Of a DNA stretch of 64,000 nt, positions 58,777 to 64,000 are shown piece by piece. The number at the start of each line of letters is the position of its first letter. Position 1 is the first letter of the stretch. The position numbers and the translations under genes were made by a program. The notes beneath the pieces are model-generated. The model was given only the letters and a program-made list of their open reading frames with translations. It did not search any database and was not told the origin of the DNA. This stretch comes from Dichomitus squalens LYAD-421 SS1 (lineage: Eukaryota; Basidiomycota; Agaricomycetes; Polyporales; Polyporaceae): positions 238,321-302,320 of the forward strand of contig NW_006766897.1 in NCBI RefSeq assembly GCF_000275845.1. Reading direction: 5' to 3'.

Positions 58777-58992
58777 GTCTTTTGGGAGGGAGAGTGGGTG
58801 CGGGAGGGGAAGGTGGGCTGAGCCAAGTTTTTGGATGGGGAGTGAGGTGGCTCGGACGCGCTCGGGACGCGCGACCAATCCCTGAGGCGCCCGACACGCG
58901 CCCCAAACATTCTCAAATACGTCGGCCCATCTGGCGTCGCACGACCACCGTTCACGGCTCCGACTGTCCATCTAATCTTCCATCTACATATC
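58777..58992. promoter_or_regulatory. 216-bp divergent PDB1 / SDR promoter with CCAAT box
   Basis: Only 216 bp separate the two divergent start codons. A CCAAT box lies at 58875-58879, about 100 bp from the PDB1 ATG and 115 bp from the SDR ATG. CCAAT is bound by the HAP complex, which often controls respiratory genes in fungi; use here is inference. Confidence 0.55.
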
Positions 58993-59990
58993 ATGGCTGC
59001 AAGACCAACTGTTCTCTTGACTGGCGCGTCCAAGTGCATATATCGCCCCTTGCTGTCGGCGTGTGGCTAGCTAACGTGAGCTCCAGAGGGCTAGGTCTTG
59101 CTATCACGCAGATCCTATTGGACACCTTCAACGCAAACGTTGTAGCGCTATCTCGTACCAGGGGAGCCGCTCTCCAGAGCCTTGTCGACGCTCATCAGGA
59201 CTCTCTGCTGGCGCTCGAATGCGATGTGTGCGTACCTCGCTGTATATGCAACGGTCACGCGTCCTTAGTGGGGATCGCAGTACCGATGCCGCTGCTGTTG
59301 GCTCCGCTGTATCTCGTGGTCTGGACAAATACAAGGGCATTGATGGTGTCATCTTGAACGCTGGAGTGCTCGAACCGATGGGCAAAATCGCCTCGGATGA
59401 CATTCCCATCGAACAGTGGAAGCAGCATTTCGACGTCAACTTCTTCTCACTAGTCGCTGCCGTCCGCGCCACCCTCCCGGCACTACGCAAGAGCTCGCAT
59501 GGAGGACGCGTGGTGTTCATGAGCTCCGGCGCCGCAACTGGGAGCACTCCGGGCTGGGGTCCGTATAATGCGAGCAAGGCAGCTATGAACAGTTTGTGCA
59601 GGTAAGTCATCTTCCATGTCGGCTGTGAACGGCGGAAAAGTGAGGATCCTTCCTGAGGACGATTGCCCGAGAAGAGCCTGATGTGACCTTTGTTGCATTA
59701 CGACCGGGAATGGTCAACACCGAGGTGAGGTGACACGCAATACCCGTCATATTCCGTTACTCATTCTTGGCCGTGCCCAGATGCAAGCCCTCATACGCGA
59801 GAGAGGTCCTGCGACCATGCCTGCAGAGTCGCTCCAAACCTTCGTCAACGCCCACGCCAAGGGCAAACTGGTCGCCCCCGAGGACTCCGGTCACGTCGCA
59901 GCAGCACTTGCTTTGAAGGCGTCGAAGTCTCTGAGCGGTCAATTCGTCAGTTGGAATGATGACTTGCTCAAAGAGTTCCGAAAGGCATGA
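58993..59990 (+). CDS. Short-chain dehydrogenase/reductase (YIR035C/sepiapterin-reductase-like)
   Basis: NAD(P)-dependent Rossmann oxidoreductase with unknown substrate. The ATG at 58993 starts MAARPTVLLTGASK; an intron joins it to GLGLAITQILLDTF, giving the TGxxxGxG cofactor motif. Next come NVVALSRTRGAALQSL, DGVILNAGVLEPMGKIA (NAG motif), VNFFSLVAAVRATLPAL, the catalytic Ser region VVFMSSGAATG, and the YxxxK pair in WGPYNASKAAMNSLCR. After two more introns the C-terminal part has FVALRPGMVNTE, MQALIRERGPATMPAESL and GQFVSWNDDLLKEFRKA. About 250 residues, complete. The nearest kin, as far as I can tell, are small cytosolic SDRs such as yeast Yir035c. The gene shares its promoter with PDB1, which may only reflect compact spacing. 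Confidence 0.9.
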
Positions 59991-60247
59991 ATGGAAGTTG
60001 CAGCAGTCGATGTTCCTCTTAACACCAACTTAACTAAAGCTACATCAATCAAAACTGGTGGTCAAGTCGACTTTTGCAGCGTTGGAGCACCGTCCCATTG
60101 CACTGTGACAGGAAGTGAACTAAACGACACTGAGTACCCGATTACTCATCTGAGCGGTGTCATGGACATATAACACGAATCCCTCGTTCTCGAAAGTTTT
60201 TTCTCCTATCCTCCCTCGACCGGTGTTCTTACCCCGCAGAGAGCACG
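59991..60247. other. Intergenic, SDR 3' flank and amidohydrolase promoter
   Basis: 257 bp between two plus-strand genes. Nothing recognised. Confidence 0.4.
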
Positions 60248-61510
60248 ATGGTACGGGACCCTCAAGCGCAATTACCCGATTCTGCTGATCATACCCACAG
60301 AGTGACCCTGGACCCAGCCGTGTCGACATACATCATCATATATTCCCTGCTTCCATCGGCAAGGCTGCGCTGAGCGTGAAGGTGGGATGGGAAACCCCTG
60401 CGGAGAACCTCCCGTGGACACCCGATATCAGTTTGGAAGCGATGAATAGGCTCGGGATCCGTTTAGCCGTCCTCTCCTTGCCTGCTGGGCTTCCTGCGGG
60501 CCCTGTTGGCAACAGAAACCGTGAATCCGCGAGAGAACTCAACGTTTTGACTTCACAGATCTGTGTAAACTATCCCGATAAGTTCGCCTTCTTCGCTTGC
60601 ATGCCGAACCTTCTTGATACACAAGGCAAGTACGCTTCTTGCTTCTTCCGTGAAGGCCCCTCTGTTACTGAATGCGGGCGTAATGTCACAGGCAGTCTCC
60701 AGGAACTGAAGTTCGCTCTGGACGAGCTAGAAGCCCGCGGCGTTGCGTTATCGTCCTCGTACGGTGAGGGGGCCGAAGCTAGTGAGCGTGCTGTCCTCGG
60801 CAAGGCCCCAGCTGCTGACTTCTGCATCTTTCCAAGAATACATAGGAGACGACGCGTACGACGCTGTCTGGGAAGAACTGAATAGGAGGGCCGCTGTCGT
60901 CTTTCTCCACGGTGCCCAGGTCCCATCATCCACACCATACCCCCATCCTTACCTCGGCATCCCTGTAACAGAAGTACGCTGTCAAACAAGGTCTCATTTC
61001 AGTGGGGTTCTCTGATGAGAATCCATTCGTACTCCAGGTGCCAAACGAGACGTTCAAGGCCGCCGCTCACCTCGTCGTCTCCGGCAAGAAGCGTCGTTTC
61101 CCCAACGTCAAGATCATCCTCGCCCATCTCGGCGGGGTCGCCCCTTTCCTAGCCCCCCGCGTCGCTGTCCTCTCGAGGCATATGGGCTGTCCCCTTACCC
61201 ACGAAGAGATTCTGGAAGACTTCAGGTCCTTCTACTACGACACGGCACTGAGCACGCACGAAACGACCCTCACAGCCATGGAGGCTTTCGTGGGCCCAGG
61301 TCGCATCCTATTCGGCTCAGACTTTCCAGGTACGGATCCAACCAGCTCCGCATGGCACGCAGGGTACTGCTGACGCCGAGCTGCTGCCCAGCCGTGAGCG
61401 TCGAAATGGCGGAGTGGTTTACTCAAAATGCTGACGCGTTCTACACCAATGACCGTGAGCGGCACGATGCCATCATGCATGCGAACGCAAGAACGCTTCT
61501 GGGACTATAG
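60248..61510 (+). CDS. Amidohydrolase-2 family decarboxylase (ACMSD-like)
   Basis: Metal-dependent TIM-barrel enzyme of the ACMSD/6-methylsalicylate decarboxylase group; substrate unknown. The proposed first exon is the ATG alone (60248-60250). The 50-nt intron 60251-60300 (GTACGG...CCCACAG, with a CTGAT branch site) joins it to SDPGPSRVDIHHHIFPASIG, which holds the metal-binding HxH motif. An in-frame TGA just upstream of 60301 rules out simple extension. Further motifs are LGIRLAVLSLPAGLPAGPVG, GSLQELKFALDELEARGVAL, AAVVFLHGAQVPSSTPYPHP, VKIILAHLGGVAPFLAPRV (third His) and RILFGSDFP (Asp ligand). The last exon reads AVSVEMAEWFTQNADAFYTN and ends NARTLLGL with TAG at 61508. Five introns. All four metal ligands are kept, so it should be active. 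Confidence 0.83.
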
Positions 61511-61769
61511 TCTCTGCGCCGATGTCCTCGATGCTTCGCAATCTATTCTAACTTGTTCTCGTGACATCGAGAGGCCGACGAGGCGGGCCAAGGAGGTCGT
61601 GGGATGTATCAAAACATAGAATGGTTTGAGACTAGAAGCGAAGGGTGATCATTAGACACACCTTTCTCCTAAAGATCTTTCGAAACGTCTTTCGACGACG
61701 CTGTCACTCAGGTATGCTTCTCCAGGCTGCAGTATATGCGCTTCTGGACGTCGATTTTGTCGATCTCAC
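61511..61769. other. Intergenic between amidohydrolase and its decayed copy
   Basis: 259 bp between the stop of the intact amidohydrolase and the first recognisable piece of the pseudogene. Nothing else seen. Confidence 0.35.
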
Positions 61770-62150
61770 GTGGCGGCAAGATCGATGTGCATCACCGCAG
61801 CATTCCAGCGGAAGCAACCAGCCTATACAATATGGACCTAAGTACTCTGTTACGCAATACCGGAGGGAACCACGCCTTGTTCTCCCGACAAGAGTGTCGA
61901 GGGCGTAGACGACCTTTCAAGGATTCTCACGCGCAAGAAGCGCAAGTACCCGAACGTGAAGATCGTCCTGTCCCACCTGGGCGGGAACACCGTCTGGCTT
62001 GCGCCTCGCATCACCTGAACCCAGAGGAGATCTCCGAGGACATCAAGAAGTTCTACTTCAACACCGCAGTGGCGAGGAGCGAGGTGACGCTCAGCGCTAA
62101 GGAGAACTTCGTCGGCTCGGATCGTATCTCGTTCGGAACCGATGACTGCG
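61770..62150 (+). pseudogene. Decayed tandem copy of the amidohydrolase
   Basis: Recognisable pieces lie in order but in different frames. First comes GKIDVHHRSIPAE (about 61776-61815), matching VDIHHHIFPAS of the intact gene but with the third His changed. Then, in another frame, VEGVDDLSRILTRKKRKYPN and VKIVLSHLGGNTVWLAPRIT run into TGA near 62018. Then, shifted again, LNPEEISEDIKKFYFNTAVA and FVGSDRISFGTD follow. Compared with its neighbour, the whole central region between the HxH motif and the LSHLGG strand is missing. The segment around LSRHMGCPL is also deleted, and the FGSDFP ligand motif has become FGTDDC. No intron set restores a full domain. This is a broken paralogue from tandem duplication. 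Confidence 0.85.
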
Positions 62151-62578
62151 GTGGGCCACCTTCCACGGTGCGCATGGGCGGACCTTGGCTGACAGCCGTT
62201 GAACCGTGTATCTTCAGCTGTTACGACCCCTGCACGGCGACGACCAAGCTGATAGATCTAACGGCGACAGCCATAACGGGGTCTTGCCACCACCAGCAAC
62301 GTGGATGTAATATGGAGCATGGGTCATTCACAACGTACGCCACCTTCTACAGCTATGAGATGCACGCGCATCTATACTTACTGCAGGACCCTTGCGAGGG
62401 TACATGTGGAGGTCATAAACCATGCAGAAGGGCGTAGTGCTGTTAGGTGCCAAACTGTGGCATCGGTATCGATACATTAATACGTCAAGTAGCCTATATA
62501 TGCCGCAAAGTGCCCTTGCATCGGGATGTCGTAGCTGTGGTATCGTAGGTCCGCGATAGTGCGCTGCAGTCGTGAGCA
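62151..62578. other. Intergenic, 3' flank of alpha/beta hydrolase
   Basis: 428 bp. The frame from the pseudogene stays open to 62437 without further similarity to the amidohydrolase. No other feature seen. Confidence 0.35.
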
Positions 62579-64000
62579 CTACTCTTCACGGAGCCAGTTC
62601 AGGATGTCATTATGGAACGGTGAGTGCGCGAGGAGCGCTTCACCGTGGTGACCGCTGGGGTCGAAGCGAAGGTTTTTACGCACTCCGTGCGAGGTGAGGT
62701 ATCGTTGGACGCGCTGTAGTGCCACAATATTGATCAGTGTGCGCACGTACATCAGAACTTTCGACACTCACGTTGGCGTCGATGATGGAGTCCTTCCCGC
62801 CAAGGAAGAACATGGTCTTTTTGGGATTTTTGGCATTCGGGATCTCTTCGTACCACAGGGAGTTGGACGACCAGTCGAAATGTCTCTGGAGGAAGTTGGC
62901 AACGCCGAGCTCGGTACCAACGAAGTACTTGATGATGAGGTCGAGACCCTGATTTGTGGGCCAGTCAGCGACACCAATCCTCCTGCATAGCGGATTGACG
63001 TACATTTCTGCATGGCCGGTAGATGAAGTTGTAGCATAGATCTGCACGGATGTGAGCGGCTGAACGGTAGGCAATCGTCATGTCACATACCGCCTTCCCA
63101 AGAGCAGAAAGTGACAGGATCAATGAAACACGATCGCGTGATCATCCCAGGGTGCGCCTTCAGCAACCACGCGTGCCCGAACGAGCCGCTTGGACAATGT
63201 GTCAGCCACGTCCCTCTGATTAGAGTCCGCAAAATCGCGTACTTAGAATGGCTCAGCAAAGTGACACCCTTGGAGGTGCGATCACCGATGGACTTGAGTT
63301 TATCCTCGGAGTCAGATACTTCGGACGTCGGCTCCTTGTTGTCTGCCCAGCCCAGTTCATCGATCAGTCCAGCAAGGTGCTCGACCATCTCGTGCCGGCC
63401 CATGGGCCGCAGGTAACGAGGGTGAAGGATCTCTTGGCTGACATGGGGGAGAAGAGGAACCAGCACGGGGCGATCGGGGACAGCGACCAGTAACTGCTCT
63501 ATGAAGCGACGGTACTGCGTCAACCCCAGCCCCAGCCCGTGCAGGAACACGATGGGTCGAGGTCCGGTGCGAGCGTCCCAGGTCGGTGGTATACGGAGGA
63601 CATACTCCAGGTCCTTGAAGGTCGCGACCTTGGCATTCCACTTGGTCTTGAAGCGCCGACGAAGGAGAGCGTTGCTGAGCGTGACCGCGGCGTACCATAT
63701 GAGCGGCCTCCAAGAAACAGTAACCGGATCGATCGTGAGGAGCAGGGGCATCGCTGCAGGATTAGAGCCCTCCGGAATCTTGACGCCCGCGCGCTGCTCG
63801 AGCAGCTCGATGACTTCGTCCAGGACTTTCTGATTCGTCTGCGAGACCTTGTCGTATCCGGGGAACGGCGCGTTGAAGATGGACCAGTACAGCCAAGCGA
63901 ACATCTCATGGCGACGAATGGAAGACCATGGAACGCGCCGGAACCTAGGATTCATTAGTTTATCCCTCATGGAGGCTTGCAGAACGCTGGGACGCACCAT
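62579..64000 (-). CDS. Alpha/beta hydrolase, possibly 5'-truncated by the window
   Basis: Probable membrane-linked serine hydrolase of unknown substrate. The frame is open to the window edge and starts MVRPSVLQASMRDKL with an ATG at 64000, so it may begin further upstream. The N-terminal part has WYAAVTLSNALLRRRFK, then the fold entry RPIVFLHGLGLGLTQYRRFI (oxyanion HGLG). An intron with a GTACGC donor near 63244 joins LLSHS to NGSFGHAWLLKAHPG, giving nucleophile motif SHSNG, a variant of GxSxG. DPVTFCSWEGG, LCYNFIYRPCRN and YFVGTELGVANFLQRHFDWS follow. The acid is likely in FFLGGKDSIIDAN, and the His in GHHGEALLAHSPFHNDILN near the end (WLREE, stop at 62579). Four introns. All triad members appear present. 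Confidence 0.85.

Noticed and set aside
1..64000. Transposable elements, CRISPR arrays, prophage or secondary-metabolite cluster
   Set aside because: No reverse transcriptase, transposase, integrase, PKS, NRPS or terpene cyclase sequence and no spaced repeat array was seen.

Overview
The window reads as a stretch of nuclear chromosome from a basidiomycete fungus, most likely a mushroom- or polypore-type Agaricomycete. Genes lie close together on both strands. They are cut by many short introns (about 45-70 nt) with GT..AG ends, coding exons are GC-rich, and there are no operons. The proteins are typical fungal ones (Fmp27/Hobbit, Dpb2, trifunctional His4, an Argonaute, a fungal FEX fluoride exporter). 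Taxonomy is inferred from architecture and protein flavour, since no search was possible. Exon joins were worked out by eye from splice consensus plus protein continuity; most gene ends are firm, some starts are not.

Layout. 1-5 kb: a xylitol dehydrogenase (cut by the window edge) and the cobalamin-independent methionine synthase MET6, head to head. 5.6-18.2 kb: a DUF2985-type membrane protein and a giant FMP27/BLTP2 bridge-like lipid transfer protein on the minus strand. 18.8-27.6 kb: DPB2 (DNA polymerase epsilon subunit B) divergent from a PHAF1/UPF0183 gene, an SDT1-like HAD nucleotidase, ribosomal protein eL6, the mitochondrial insertase COX18 and a small four-helix membrane protein. 29-38 kb: the fluoride exporter FEX, a TVP38/VTT membrane protein, ribosomal protein eL36, casein kinase 2 beta and a BTB-domain protein. 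38-48 kb: a long coiled-coil protein of unknown function, tRNA-Val(AAC), a small basidiomycete-type protein with a pentapeptide repeat, a calcium-dependent mitochondrial carrier (SCaMC/Sal1 type) and a disordered hypothetical protein. 49.6-64 kb: Argonaute, HIS4, pyruvate dehydrogenase E1 beta divergent from a short-chain dehydrogenase, an ACMSD-type amidohydrolase followed by a decayed second copy, and an alpha/beta hydrolase reaching the window edge.

Most of this is housekeeping gene content rather than a gene cluster. I see no CRISPR array, no intact transposon and no biosynthetic cluster. The best leads are regulatory and structural: three ACGCGT boxes between DPB2 and PHAF1, a Gcn4/Cpc1-type site before HIS4, a CCAAT box in the 216-bp PDB1/SDR promoter, an initial exon that seems to be only the ATG codon, a DEDD-type slicer Argonaute, a broken tandem copy of the amidohydrolase, and three perfect or near-perfect minisatellites. 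I found nothing that clearly amounts to a new biological system.
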